Origin: Trichobilharzia regenti
Taxonomy: Eukaryota > Platyhelminthes > Trematoda > Strigeidida > Schistosomatidae
Assembly: GCA_944472135.2 (NCBI GenBank)
Contig: OX235270.1
Location: forward strand, 50,406,352 to 50,470,351
Direction: 5' to 3'
DNA: 64,000 bases
The translations under genes and the position numbers were made by a program. Below the pieces are notes generated by a model that was given only the letters and a program-made list of their open reading frames with translations, did not search any database and was not told where the DNA came from. Position 1 is the first letter of the stretch. Every line of letters begins with the position of its first letter. Positions 32,845 through 45,515 of the stretch are shown piece by piece.

Positions 32845-33880
32845 AAAACAGCAAATCATGAGTAATGCTGGGCATAATACACTGTTGGTAATCTCCCAGA
32901 AATTCATTTTGTGCTGATGAATGGGAATGATCTTCGTTCATTGCCGATTCGGACAGCTAACATGCTTCTAACTAAATTTAGCAATCGACCACAGTTTTGA
33001 CTAGCCTCATTGTTAAGTACACTATTCAAATACTCCCGTAAAAAATATATATTTTGGAAAATCTTAGTCTGGCGATTTGTAGGGGTTTGAGAAAGTGGAG
33101 AACATAGCGCCTGTTGGAAAATCCTCAGTATTTTGAATTATTTTTAGCGTAGGTTCGCAGGCGTTTCGAAACTATAATATTCTCTGAACTTGAAGAAAAC
33201 ACTACTTTAGTGTTTGATAAACATAACATAAACTCATAGAAGTAAGTGTCTTATATTTTACAACATGATAAAACTAATTCCACTGCAATTAATCACTGTT
33301 ATGACAGTATATTTCTGTATTCATTAGCATACTTAAGAGCTGGGCTTCTTGATTTGCAGATAAAGTGGAACAACACTATGAGATTTTTCGCTTATGTTTC
33401 TCAAGTGTTGGGGTATTCATTCTTAAGTAAAGCATCAACGTAATTATTATGATTGATGTACTTGTTAGATTTTATATAAATGTATGGTTTGAATGTGTCA
33501 CTCAGATTTGATTATTATAAGACTAGAAGTTTAATAGTCGGGGTTGTTAAATGTAATATTTTGAAAACTCATTCTAAGGATCCTCTATACTTTCAAAGTT
33601 CACCATCTGTGAGATGCACCTACAGGATGCAGTGTTATTGGTGAAAAGACTCAAAGAACACAATCAGTTTACAATATTTCCTTTTTATAATGACATATTA
33701 AAAATGAAAGCGGGGTTGTTCATTTGATTTGAGTATAAACAGATTATAAACGTATCATCTACGTATCTCTTGTATAAGTGCAGTTAACTTAACAAAAACG
33801 ATACATACATACTCTAGCCCTACCATGGCCAGAGTAAATTTCTTACTATAATTTTGCTCCTCTCTTTTCATATGTAAGTT
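32845..33880. other. no recognisable feature
   Basis: AT-rich anonymous sequence. Confidence 0.5.
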
Positions 33881-33883
33881 CAC

Positions 33884-33915
<32 letters not shown>
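33884..33915. repeat. (ATT)n microsatellite
   Basis: About ten uninterrupted ATT units. A T/C-rich stretch follows, similar in base composition to the one after the PLE-B copy at 13411. Confidence 0.9.
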
Positions 33916-33916
<1 letters not shown>

Positions 33917-33919
33917 TGT

Positions 33920-34330
33920 ACTTAATACTTTTATCATTATTACTATTCCCACCATCCACATTTTATTACCACTCTATTACTGTTTATTAATAACATTACT
34001 TTTTCACACAGATCTTATACGAAACTACTTTATAGCCTTTCCACTAGTTCCTGTCCATTCTACACTAGCTTATTGATTAGTCATTATCTCACACTTATTA
34101 GGTCATGCCAAATTTTGTCTCCTTTCTAACTTACAATTAGTCATAAAACAATTCCAACAGTAGTGTGAACACGGGCAGTAATTTTGCTCGAAATATTACC
34201 AATAACAAAACTTATCATTTTGTGTAAACTATTGAAATATAATTATACTTTATTTGATCTAATCCACAATGCTCAAACTTTTTACTGATATTAGTCATCC
34301 CTTATTACACCTCACATTATGTAGTAGAAT
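33920..34330 (+). repeat. possible PLE-type terminal repeat of another group
   Basis: Contains GGGCAGTAATTTTGCTCGAA followed by TACTTTATTTGATCTAATCC, CACAATGCTCAAACTTTTTA and CTGATATTAG, which mirror in order the GAGC...GCTCGAAA, AAATAAAATCTTATCC and CAAGTTTTATACTTATATC blocks of PLE-A repeats but are strongly diverged. Could be the terminal repeat of PLE-B; no coding part is attached. Confidence 0.4.
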
Positions 34331-34479
34331 TTCCAAGGACAAAGTCTACCAGTATCTGATTGGTCAAAAACTTTCTGTGTTAATTATAATTACGATTGTA
34401 CAGCTCATGAAAATGAATCGTCGGAAAGGAAATTTTCTTCGCTGTTTGTACCTTTTTCTTATGACTCAGTATGGGGAAT

Positions 34480-34663
34480 TTTTTTACTGACGTTTCGCTT
34501 TTTAATGCTGATAGCTTTATCAAATTATTATTAAACCAGAATTTACAAGATCTCAGTATATTTAATATATACAGTATATATGTATACTGAAATTTTGTAA
34601 ATTCCGGTTTAATAATACTTTGCTAAAGCTATCAGCATTAAATGGCGAAACTTCATTTAAAAC
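34480..34663. repeat. imperfect palindrome made of two PLE-C terminal repeat halves
   Basis: The arms 34480-34560 and 34583-34663 pair with each other without net gaps (coordinates sum to 69143) around a 22-bp AT-rich loop. Paired landmarks are CGTTTCGC/GCGAAAC, GCTGATAGCT/AGCTATCAGC and TCAGTATA/TATACTGA. The arms correspond to the PLE-C repeat found singly at 54110-54200 and 56525-56650. Confidence 0.88.
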
Positions 34664-34669
34664 AATATC

Positions 34670-35520
34670 GTTTTGTTTTTCATTCATTTGGAAATACAAA
34701 ATCTTTATTATAAGCTGTAATGAGAACCGAACAAGGTTGCATCAAACGATTTAATAAGCAAGTGTCCATTTAGTAGAAAACAATGAAAATAAGCATTGAA
34801 AAAGAAACTGGGAAAGAACATGAATTGTTGTAATTTTACTTTTAAGAGTTTTTTAATAGTGCCTTTTAAACCATCAGTATTTGTTTATGTACAAGATTAA
34901 TAATGGCTGAGAAAACTGCCACAAGCTGTATGCTAGGTGAACACTATTGTTTCAGTAATTCATACCACAAAGCTGAAAAGATCTGAAATACTACTGAATA
35001 AAACCAAATATAGCTTGAAAACTGTCGGGAAACGGTATATTTTTATAACTTGATATATGTATGTCTGTATAGGTGATGGTCGTTATTCATATATAGATTT
35101 CATATACTAGTTAAAACTGATCAAAAAATGATGTTCGAGTTAAAATCAAGCTGGATAAACATCAAAAATTTGCGGAACCAACATAAAAGCGAAACGGAAA
35201 TTTCCGACATATTTAGTATTTGTCTTAAAATGTTTAACTGTATGAATACAATAATGAGTATATGGTGAATGGCATAGTACTGAAGGCATCTAGATGGAAA
35301 TGTATCTCATTACACAAGGAAAATACTAAGGTTTTGGTGAACAAATATGTTTTTGAGATTTCCACCTAAAATAACAATGCACGGATCTACATTTGACGTC
35401 ACTTTGTTTTCATATAGATATCGTATTAAGATCTTAGTTTTCATTCCTAAGGTGCAGTCAGACGTGAAACCACCTTTAGGTCCAGGAAACACCTCTAATG
35501 ATCTTCAAATTATTTATATA
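34670..35520. other. no recognisable feature
   Basis: AT-rich anonymous sequence. Confidence 0.5.
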
Positions 35521-35524
35521 TATT

Positions 35525-35675
35525 TTACTAGTTAGGTGTATGGGAGTAAGACGGACATGGGAGCTTATGGGCAATCATGGCATCAGTGAAGAAGGCTGCA
35601 AAGAGCAGGATGAATTGGAGATGTGTTATTGGGGCACTGTTTTCTCCTTGGAACCCAAGGAAATAATAAAAGTAA
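35525..35675 (+). mobile_element. RTE LINE 3' terminal fragment
   Basis: GAGCTTATGGGCAATCATGG through GGAACCCAAGGAAATAATAA matches in order the last 130 bp of RTE copies (the SCEEEL...QTWxxV...RWR...LCS...RN region). In frames it gives GAYGQSWHQ, GDVLLGHC-like and LGTQGN text. Ends in AATAATAAAAG. Confidence 0.75.
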
Positions 35676-35679
35676 AAAC

Positions 35680-38600
35680 TTTTGCGGTAAATTCCTTAAG
35701 AATAATGCATAATACTCTATTCAGGAGTAATGAAATAGTAAGAGGATCAGCTAAATAACTTATATGAATGTGTAACAAACATTCATCTAGACAATATGTT
35801 CACCAAATTAAACTTATTTGCCAGGAAATTACCAGGTTTTGAGAATGCTTTTGGCAGAAAACTAGTGCTATGTTACTAAAAATATAGAGATATCATGCAA
35901 TGAAATATTAAGTGACCAGATATTCTAAATAACATTCAAAATACAAGTATTAGGTAGGTAAATAACAAAAGCTGAAGCGTAGGAAAAGAAACGAGATATT
36001 GCTCTAAACACATTACTGAACGTATTCAGCGTATAAACGTGATGAAGATAAAACTGCAAACGGAGGCTACAATTTTGGGTGAATTTTTGAAATTAGCACT
36101 CGCGTCTTGAAATCCTAATTGATTTGAAAGTCAGAATAACAGATTAGGTGTTGGAAAATGAAACTACTGCTTTATTTGTAGTCAAGTATTATGGTGCTTG
36201 GTGGTGTATGTGCATGACAGGTAATTTTGTTGATGTAGATTGAGATCTGAAATCATGACTCAGATTGACGCATAGAATTGATTCTAATCTGAAGAAGACG
36301 ATTCCATAATTTGAATCTTTCTAATATTTTACGCAATTAGTTTTCAGATTTGTTCTCTGATATATATTCACTTTATAGCCCTTAATTAAAGAAAGAATAC
36401 CTCTTCTGATCTCCAATGACTGCTTTTGAAACTATTTTTATCTTCCTATGTCAGTGAAAGTAAAGGAACAACTTTATTGAAAAACTTTCTTATTATGTTG
36501 CCTGTCCATAGTATCACGATGTTTTGGTGACGGTATGAATTTCACATATTTTTTATATGAGAGGCACGCTTTGCCTTATGTCACCAATTTTCCCCGTTGA
36601 TCCATTTCACAGTAGTGTTTTCCCACCTTCTCGCTGAAACATTTGCATATGTAAACTATAGATATGGTGGAGACAATTGAAATGACACAGCTACATTAGT
36701 TCTTATTCCATAGTGAGTGTGGAAGGAAACTTCAGTGTCGTAGTATGAAATAGTCGTCAAGAAATCCAGTGTTGAAGCACGCGTCACTACAGTTCGTGTG
36801 TCATAAACACACACCAGAACTCTATCACTAAAATTTGCATCAAGTGCAATACATATGAAAGACAGATTTTGGTCAGTGAACATTATGTTTCGAGGCTTAA
36901 CTGTTGGTCCTGCCCAACTTTTGAATCCCCATGTGTGCCACCAGTAAATTTAACGGTGTTGTTTAGGTAAGTAGAAGAGATAAATCCCCTTAGTTCTCCT
37001 CTGTCGATGTATGACTGCTGTTTATGGTCCTAATGATCTTCGCTTCATCCACTGGTTTTTTTGAATAGTTAGGAGAAACGAGATAAAATGTCAAGGTATT
37101 CAATAAGGCTACAAGTGGATAAGCTCAGAAGTATGTAACATGTGAAGTTTGACAAATCACTTAACTTTGACGAAAACTGTATAAATATAAGGTTGTAAAA
37201 TGTGATGCTCATCCGAAAAATCCATAATTGGTGCTGCAAGGAGAAAACTAATTGACTGAAGGGTGTGGAGCGATTGATTCTGATTACTTCCAAGGCATTG
37301 AGGAATATAATATACAAATCTAATCATTTTTTATTTATTAAGGGAAAATACGTTGAGAGTTTCAATATATTTTCTGTCACAGCAATTATTTCGAAACGAA
37401 GAAGTTTTCCGAAAAGAGCACGAATGGGAAACTATGAAAAATCAACATTTGTGACCATTTGCACCAACCGTACACCTGAAAACTAAAAGTGGAAACTCCC
37501 GACTTGTACTTACAAGCAGAAATAATATGGGATGATGACATAAAGTAAGGGCCATAGAGACAATTTTGAGATGCTGTAAGATAAATTCAAAACAACATGT
37601 TATTAAAGTTCCGAAATGATCTACAACACTGTCTAACGTGACTTCCTTGAAATTATTCTGCTATTCTTTAACTAGGATTATATCTATAATATTGCATTGA
37701 ATATCAACAACAAATGCTAAGATGGAGGTAACAGAAAAAACCATTTCTTCATTAGACTTAGTTTCATGATTGCAACTTTTTACCAAGTGCCAGTTATTAA
37801 ATAATCCTCACTTTAGTGCTTAATTTGAGAAAGTGTATAAAGTACTAACACATGGACACATTGTTTTTTGGTTATGTTAACAAACACCGAAATTAGGACC
37901 TGTAAACTATATTATTTATATAATACAGTAGAAAACACTATTAAGTGTCTTGTATGTATTTACTAGACGGTAAACAACAAAATCAATATAAGGCCAAATC
38001 TTCAGGAAATTCTTTGGTGACCTTACGCAGGCTAAATCAGTTGGATATGTTTAATTACAGCTCTGCTATGATACTAGCTCAGCTAATTGTTAGTTCAGGA
38101 AAAAAATCTTCGAATTTCAAAACCCTTAGGACTAATGAATATTTCTATCAAGTTTTTTTTACAATAACTGATGGAAGGCATGCAGTATGCCCACATATTT
38201 CGCCACACGTTTATGCATAATTCGGTGGTGTCTATCAGTATAGGATTAGGGTGCACAGTCACTGTTGAGAAACAGTGGCGTTCTCTTACATCTAGACATC
38301 GGAAAATTAATTTACAAGCAGATAGTGAAGATGCAAATAAAGTATGCAAAAATCTGCACCAGTGTGACTGATTATGAGTTGTTTTCATACAAATCAGCTT
38401 CTTTAAATTCATGAATTAAACCAGAAAAGTTTTCACTTCCTTACATTTCATGTAGAAAACAAAAGATTTTATATTCTGAGATGCCAGTCCTACTGTTCTG
38501 TTAATTCAGCAGTACCCGAGACGATGTTTTACGTCAAAAGTCACAGTTATTTCAGTGCTAGCAAAAATGATTGCTATAACTTTTAATCTGAAATTTCACC

Positions 38601-39610
38601 ATGAATTTGTATTTTCACTTTATAGATCACCCAGGTCATAACCACTCGCAGCATTTGTAAAGGCATAGTCAAAAATGAAACATTTCAAAAAATACATCTT
38701 TTAAGAACCTTGTAATTAGATGGCGTATTCCACTAACCAGTGAATGGTCATTATTCTCTCTCATGAAAAATAAGAAATGCTACAAAACAGTTAAAGAGAA
38801 TGATTTTCCGAAATAAGACAATACTAAATTTGTTATGAAGGCATTATCAATATAATAATGTATGCCGTTCTACTATGAAAGTCAAAGTCAAATGAATGAA
38901 TTTTACCGAGTGAAATGTAAAAAGTTATCTGCAGTTGAAAAAGTACGTTACGATGGCAACATGAAATGGTGGGAAGTCAAGCAGAACACCTCTAAATTAT
39001 TATCATGTGGTCATCTTATCTATGTTTCAGTACAACTCAAGGTAACTGTCACAAAAGCATATGCTTATAGTGAGTTCTTCGCTCTAATTATATTAAATAA
39101 TCTAAAGACATTAGTTAAAATCAAAAATTATTTTTTACTTAGTATTATGTTAAGTATTAAATAGATGATTTAAAAATGCTAATTTTAGTACACTTCAGAT
39201 AATAAAGACTTTATATTTCCGGTATTAATTTTCCATTTACCATTAAATGACTGCGAAAATTGAATTCACCGGCTATCTGCATAATTCACTCGCGTACCAG
39301 AATTTCCATTCATGAAAATGCTTAAACTCATCTGCACTTCTTGTTGTTTTAATCATGCACTTATATCTTATGACCAATACATGAATTCGTGCGCACATTT
39401 AATTAGTTTTCCACTATACGGTATGCAATTTTCTAAGGAGCGGAAGAAAAAATATGCAGAATTGGCTCTTTCCTCGTATAAAGCAACACTACGGCAAATT
39501 ATGTATTTCAGATTATTGCTTAACATTCAAGTTCTGTATGAAGACGAAATATTCCGGAATTGAATGCGTCAAAATTTCTCTATAGCAAGAATATTCATTC
39601 AGACATCTAT
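35680..39610. other. anonymous AT-rich region, no supported gene
   Basis: Almost 4 kb without recognised repeats. A 75-codon open stretch on the minus strand (36656-36883) has a balanced composition and is listed separately as a weak exon candidate; the other open frames look like chance. Confidence 0.5.
36656..36883 (-). other. weak exon candidate, unknown protein
   Basis: A 75-codon open stretch whose amino-acid composition is less biased than its AT-rich surroundings (for example ALDANFSDRVLVCVYDT and TTISYYDTEVSFHTHYG). I recognise no family and see no convincing splice sites. It may simply be chance. Confidence 0.15.
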
Positions 39611-39617
39611 AAAACAC

Positions 39618-40698
39618 AAAATAATCGAGCAAAGAATATTGTTTTCGATAAATTCCTCTTCTGGCTCTACAATTATATTTATGTTTACATACATAGAGTA
39701 GTAGAAGAGATTAGTAGTCAATAACAATATTAGTGTTTCTTAAATAATATCGATTTGTAAAGTATGATCAGTGCAATTACAGTTCATTAAAGATGCTTAA
39801 GTTATAATAATAATAACAATAATAATAAAGATATAATAGCAAATCAAATATCAACTAAAATTAAGAAATTTCCAAAAAAAAATTGAGGATCATTCAAACC
39901 TAGATGGCCAAGGTAAGGACAGTGCCTGAACTAACTTCTTTTGGACGCACAAATTAGGCTTCTTAATGTGGATCCCAACAGCCTCAACAATATTTAGTAA
40001 TCGAACTCTTAAGGCGAAGTTAAGATTTGTTGGTATCCCGGAGTAAAAGACAAACTGCCTAATTTCGCCTCATCCATGTGTATCTACCAATTTAACTGCT
40101 CCTGTGGAGCCAGTTACATAGGCCGCACAATTAGGCGTGTTTCTCGTCGAATTTCCGAACATCACCCTGCATGGTTAAGCAAAGGACAAACAAAATCCAT
40201 TCGTAGCGCCATTCTGTTTCATCTTGTGGATACAGTACATAAGATTGATTTTAACCAGGCTTTTAGACTTATTTACCGGATACCAACAAATCTTAACTTC
40301 GCCTTAAGAGTTCGATTACTAAATATTGTTGAGGCTGTTGGGATCCACATTAAGAAGCCTAATTTGTGCGTCCAAAAGAAGTTAGTTCAGGCACTGTCCT
40401 TACCTTGGCCATCTAGGTTTGAATGATCCTCAATTTTTTTTTGGAAATTTCTTAATTTTAGTTGATATTTGATTTGCTATTATATCTTTATTATTATTGT
40501 TATTATTATTATAACTTAAGCATCTTTAATGAACTGTAATTGCACTGATCATACTTTACAAATCGATATTATTTAAGAAACACTAATATTGTTATTGACT
40601 ACTAATCTCTTCTACTACTCTATGTATGTAAACATAAATATAATTGTAGAGCCAGAAGAGGAATTTATCGAAAACAATATTCTTTGCTCGATTATTTT
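39618..40698. repeat. perfect 421-bp inverted repeat with 239-bp loop (PLE-B)
   Basis: Arms 39618-40038 and 40278-40698 are reverse complements of each other; I compared them base by base by eye and found no mismatch or gap (paired coordinates sum to 80316 at both ends). The loop 40039-40277 carries the first part of a GIY-YIG domain, whose second part and 3' untranslated region lie in the right arm. Outside the arms similarity ends abruptly. It is a head-to-head duplication of a PLE-B 3' end, or an assembly/read artefact. Confidence 0.93.
40013..40429 (+). CDS. PLE-B GIY-YIG endonuclease domain, intact frame, 5'-truncated
   Basis: Open from 40013, the frame gives GVKDKLPNFASSMCIYQFNC, CSCGASYIGRTIRRVSRRIS, EHHPAWLSKGQTKSIRSAIL, VDTVHKIDFNQAFRLIYRIP and LLNIVEAVGIHIKKPNLCVQ, ending with a stop at 40427-40429. 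The motifs are those of the endonuclease of Penelope-like elements: Y in NCSCGASYIG, the RR..RR.SEH Arg/His block and the Glu in VEA. A methionine lies at 40076, but true PLE proteins begin far upstream in the RT, which is absent here, so this is the only uninterrupted GIY-YIG domain in the window but not a full gene. The first 25 or so codons before GVKD belong to the inverted left arm. Confidence 0.88.
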
Positions 40699-41435
40699 CT
40701 GCTTTACAAAAGTTTCTATAATATATGTCCACATATTGTCTGAAATAACGCTTTACTATTATTATTATTATTATTAAAATAGAACTGAAGATAAGAGAAT
40801 GTTTAAATGCTATTACATTATTTGTAAGGAAAGATATGTACTTAGTTGGCATATAGTTTTTTCATTGTCAATAAAAAACATGGACTTTGTTTATTTGATA
40901 TGCGCTAAAAGAGAGCGTCTTCAAAACCACGTAACAGATTCTGTCACTCTAAAGACATTTCAAAGGCGACGCAGGGTATAAGCTGCGGAAACCAGGTTAC
41001 TCAAGCTCTGATCTCTTCCAACCATTCATTTATATGCTGTTTTGACTTCTGTAAGTACAGAATGTTGGAAATGATCAAAATGTGTTTAGAAAGTTTCAAT
41101 CAGTTGCATCTTAGTAATGAATTTTAAGTGTTGTCGGAAAACTTCCGTAATACGTGGATTGAATAAAGAAGTATTAGGAAAAAATACTACAGACAAATGA
41201 CTAAAGGTATTTATACATGTGTTACAAGTTCACACGATCATGAGAAAAACAAAAGTAGTTGTAGCTAGGACATTTTTTACTGAGACAAACATAAAGATCT
41301 GAAGACTTCAGCTTGTATATATTTTAGTCACTGGAAATCGTAATGCAAGTCTATGAAAATACTTTATAACCAACAAGAAAAACTAGAAAACTACATAATA
41401 CTTCATTATTGCATATATGACAGTAATAATAAAGG
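40699..41435. other. no recognisable feature beyond an (ATT)n run
   Basis: An (ATT)7-like run sits at 40756-40776. The remainder is AT-rich and anonymous. Confidence 0.5.
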
Positions 41436-41439
41436 CGTA

Positions 41440-41625
41440 AATCAACCACGCATGTGGCTTGAGGCTACATCCCCGGCCAACGCACTCCTTAGCCTCACTA
41501 AGCCAGTAATAAGACTGTTAAAGAGGGAAGGTGAAGCATAAGACTAGAAACCACATCTACGGAGACTTCAAAGCTCTATTTTGAAACCCATGTTCCACTG
41601 GGAATGTAAAGGAATAAAATGAAAA
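41440..41625 (+). mobile_element. tRNA-derived SINE, sense copy with degraded head (copy e)
   Basis: CAACCACGCATGTGGCTTGA corresponds to the anticodon-arm region of the head, CCCCGGCCAACGCACTCC to its 3' end, and CCCATGTTCCACTGGGAATG then TAAAGGAATAAAATG to the 3' tail. The A-box part is lost. Confidence 0.78.
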
Positions 41626-41629
41626 TAAA

Positions 41630-42885
41630 AACATAAGTCAAACACACAATTATAATGAGAACAAGTAGTGAAAATTGGCTATTCACATTGGAAATTTTAA
41701 AATGATACAGGTACATGAAACAGTCAATACTCTGACCACATTTTCTGTCCGAACACTTACAGGCATACTTCCCACTGAAAATTCTACCTTTCTGAAAGTA
41801 CCAAACTAACAGAAATTGAGAAAATAAACCTAGTTAGGTTTTCTTCGCATTGCACACCAACGCAGAGTGAACATGATGTAATGAACCTCTTCAGAGTAAA
41901 CGATTAGTTTAACCTAATCAATTTAGACAGGATTGTTTTATTTACACACACCTGGAATCATTTGAATATACTTGTCGTGATACTGCTTGATATTTTGCAA
42001 TTTTAAAATTGGAAACATTTTATTTATGAAGTTATAAAACCCCTGGATGCAATAAAGGCATACAGTCTGTATTAATCACGATTTAGATATAGATGGTTTT
42101 CGATTTAATAGTTTTTGTCGCTTGTCAAAGATGGTACCATGCAGTCCTATTTCGTTTTCTTTGTATGTTCGAAACGCTGAAGTTTTTCTGATTAATTTTT
42201 CCAGCTGCATTAGGTGTTTGAAATCTATTTTATTTTATCTGTGTTGCGAATTTAAACAGAAATTACATTTCTGATTTTTGTTTCAGCTGCACAGACTGTC
42301 GTTTCTCGATCAACACAATGAATATCATTTCAATTTGTATTTTTTCATGTACTGAAACACTTTTATCTACGTCACAAATGATCAGGAGAAGAGATGTAGT
42401 GATGAATAGTCATTTAGATTTTACTCTCAAATAATTTTAGAGAAAAGCTTCAGAGGAAGCAAAGTTAGCTAATGAACTGAAGAAAGACTGAATAAGATTT
42501 TCAATGAAATACTGGAAGTGAAAAGAACTTGTCGAGTTTATTTACAGGTAGACAAATGACAGTCTCGCTCTGTGTAACACTTGGGCTATTTATCTGAAAT
42601 TATTTTTTCTTAAGATTGCAATACCACTTAGAAATCTGTAATTGTAAGGAAAGTAAAATAATTGTGGCTTCAATCTAAGAAGGAGATAATGTAAATTTCT
42701 TATTTGTAATTTGCGATTGATCAGCAAGTGTGAATGTCGATGGTTAGATAGACTTAGGATACCCAAGAATAATACAATGAAGACCTGACATCTTCATCCT
42801 GTGCTCTACAATATAGAATATTGGCAACGTAGCTTCATCTAAGTTATTATCTTGCATTTAGCTAGAGTCTGTAGTGTGAAGTTTT
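41630..42885. other. no recognisable feature
   Basis: AT-rich anonymous sequence. Confidence 0.5.
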
Positions 42886-42892
42886 CGTTACT

Positions 42893-43075
42893 GATATAAG
42901 TATAAAACTTGGGAACTGTAGTAGGGTATAATTGCATTATAGATAAGATTTTATTTTGATAAATCGCACAGTGTTATACAAACAGTTATTAACTGATGAC
43001 GTTTCGAGCACAAACTATTGCTCATAATCAAATCAAGTTACTCACAGAACATTTCGCTTCATTTATATTTGGTCT
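42893..43075 (-). repeat. PLE-A terminal repeat, minus orientation
   Basis: Minus strand: TTGATTTGATTATGAGCAAT, GTGCTCGAAACGTCATCAG, ACACTGTGCGATTTATC, AAAATAAAATCTTATC, CCCAAGTTTTATACTTATAT and CAGTAACG. Complete, with an intact hammerhead-like centre. Confidence 0.9.
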
Positions 43076-43079
43076 TTTT

Positions 43080-45055
43080 GGTTTTCTCCTCTTATCGCGA
43101 CTTTCATTTTTCTTTCCTTATGTTTGTTGTTACCACTTTTTCTTCGTTTTTTCGTTTTACAGAGGAAACACTGGCTAGGTGTTCTGATGTGAATATTACT
43201 GAGCATAGATACAACTTTATGTAATTCACTGAGTAGGTGACGCTTAATAAAAGTGAGGAAATAATTTTTAACTATGATAAGGATATTAGTGACCATTGCT
43301 GAGATTTTCGAAGCCTGATTTCTTGTTGTGCACAGCTGTATACACGGTGGTAATGTGTGACTATGAATACAAGGTCAGTCAACTCACAATTTATCTCAAG
43401 GGTATTTAGAATAGTTGCAGTATAACTAATTTATATGTCATTGGTTGAAATCCTAGCATGAATCTGATTCTCATTACATTTTTAGTTACCATTCATTGTA
43501 TTAACTAACAGTTTGTTGTGCCGACTCAGTTCCTAGCCGCTAATAAATCGTAAGGATGCAATCTTTGTTACTGCAAATATCACTTATTATAGTCCGATTT
43601 ATTTAGTAAACAAAATGCTTGTCGGAGAAGAAATGACTGGTTTTTTTAAAGTGTGGAAATTCAAAAAAAGAATTATTTTGCAACATGTCTACCGTAACAT
43701 TTTGTAGGTACATGGAGCATGGTAGCAAATGTTTATAAATTCATTTGAATTAGGTAAAATTTACTCATTAAGTTGCAAAATACTAGCACGTTTGTGCACG
43801 CTTAAATCTATGTAGAGAGTCTAACATTTTCCTCATATGTAAGCAAGAAGCGTTAAAAAATTGGATTTAAGCGAAAAGTTAATTTTATTTTTATTTTACT
43901 GAATAGAAAACTTGTGACTTTCGCTTCTATTTGAGAATAAATTACTCATCAATCATCAGTGACCTTATTTGAAGTAAACTGTTATTATGACAATACATTC
44001 AATACAGTAAAATTAGAACAACTAATTGAGGATATACAAGTAGAGGGCCAAAACTCTACATAACATAAAATTAAACAATGATTCATTTAACTGCATTCCA
44101 TTCACTTGAAAAGGATAACACTGAAACTATTAGCCTTCATAGTTCACCTGAAATTTAACTGATGATATCAAAATTCGCTATTTAATTACAATTAAGTTCA
44201 TCATCTGTGATGTGTGAAAAACTTATTTCTAAATAACATTCACATTACCAACAGGTTATCAAGTGACGCATCAATATCGGAAACGTAGGAGGGATAAAGA
44301 GTTTTAGTAAAGACACTATTTTGTCTCATATTATTAAAATCTTTGTGACAGGTAAATGCGGAGAAATGCGCTGGCATTGCTAAAGTAGCCTTGTTACTTA
44401 AAGGATTAATTAAATTAAATTAGATGAAGATTCGAAAAGTAAACTGTGTTTGAATGCAGAAGAGATTCAGTATAAACACTATACGGTTTCAATTGAGTTG
44501 TAGATGCAGTAAATCTGTTTATAATGATACGACTACTGGTACTCATGTAATGATTTTTTATCAAGATTTGTTAGTTAGCTTTGATTACTAATTAACCCTA
44601 CTTAACTAAACGAAATAATGACACTTCATAAGGATTGCAACTCACAGCAAGTCGTAAACCAAGTAGTAGGATTCTAGTAGGATTGGGATTTCGGCCAATC
44701 TTAAAGTAAAATGATCAGTTTAACTGTCGAGTGTAATAAAAGTGCACTTTTACGTACAGTTTATTCAACACTGTACTGAGTGGCAGTTTATCATTTACTT
44801 AATTTGCTCAGTTCAAATATACAGAAAAAGAAACATCAATTATATGGATTAGTAGCTGATACCGTCTTATAGCCGACGCAGAGATTAGGTAACCGAGAAT
44901 GAACTACTTCTATAAATACAAATAAGTGTTTATCAATCATTTCTCAATTTTTCAATATTGTGAAGTAGGTTGTAGGGAAGGTAATGTTGGTCATTTTAAC
45001 AGAATAATTAATGATAGAGACCTGGCACTGTAAGATATACGAACTCGTCCATTCA
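43080..45055. other. no recognisable feature
   Basis: AT-rich anonymous sequence. Confidence 0.5.
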
Positions 45056-45061
45056 TTCCAT

Positions 45062-45195
45062 TTTAGATAAGATCTTATGTTGATAAATCACACAGTGTTA
45101 CACAGTAATATTAACTGATGACCTTTCGAGCATAAACTATTGCTAACAATTATATCAAGTTACAACTTTTTTGCTTCATCTTAAATTTTTAAGTT
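45062..45195 (-). repeat. PLE-A terminal repeat, minus orientation, diverged
   Basis: Minus strand: TTGATATAATTGTTAGC, ATGCTCGAAAGGTCATCAG, ACACTGTGTGATTTATC and AACATAAGATCTTATC. The right-hand end is absent. Confidence 0.82.
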
Positions 45196-45319
45196 AAGCC
45201 TTTAAAACACTGGTACTACTCCTAACTGATATTTCATCATTTTTCTACAACTAAGGTTCAGCCAGCATGCTTGATAATAAGAAAACGTTTGACATGATGG
45301 AGAATTAAAAATTTTTAAG

Positions 45320-45515
45320 TGTGATTACGGGCATTAGTCTCTGAACCATAGGAAACCGGGGAGTACTGGACATCTGTTTCGTTCTAGTTTGCGACTCACC
45401 ATCATTACGTGCCAAACGGGTTTCATGGACCATTGAATATTTTTTCAGTGGCTGAATGGTATGTAACCATGAGGTCCTGAGTTCGAAACCTGTTCGGTAC
45501 GTTCTGCCTATGTAC
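45320..45515. mobile_element. decayed hammerhead/tRNA-like composite unit
   Basis: The minus strand at 45405-45345 resembles the hammerhead of the composite units (GAGTCGCAAACTAGAACGAA, ACAGATGTCCAGTACTCC), while the plus strand at 45450-45510 carries a tRNA-like A box (CAGTGGCTGAATGG) and B box (GAGTTCGAAACCT). Head and hammerhead therefore face opposite ways, unlike the units at 7945 and 48600, which suggests a collapsed palindrome like the one at 48409-48764. Confidence 0.65.

Noticed and set aside
33884..34260. CRISPR-like or tandem array
   Set aside because: Only a simple ATT microsatellite and a diverged terminal repeat; no regular repeat-spacer pattern is present anywhere in the window.
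38862..39563. Two open frames of 100 and 83 codons
   Set aside because: No recognisable family and composition matches translated AT-rich DNA; could not be supported.
40592..40852. 86-codon open frame on the minus strand
   Set aside because: AT-rich, partly in the 3' non-coding part of the inverted repeat and partly encoded by an (ATT)n run (poly-Ile); no protein features.
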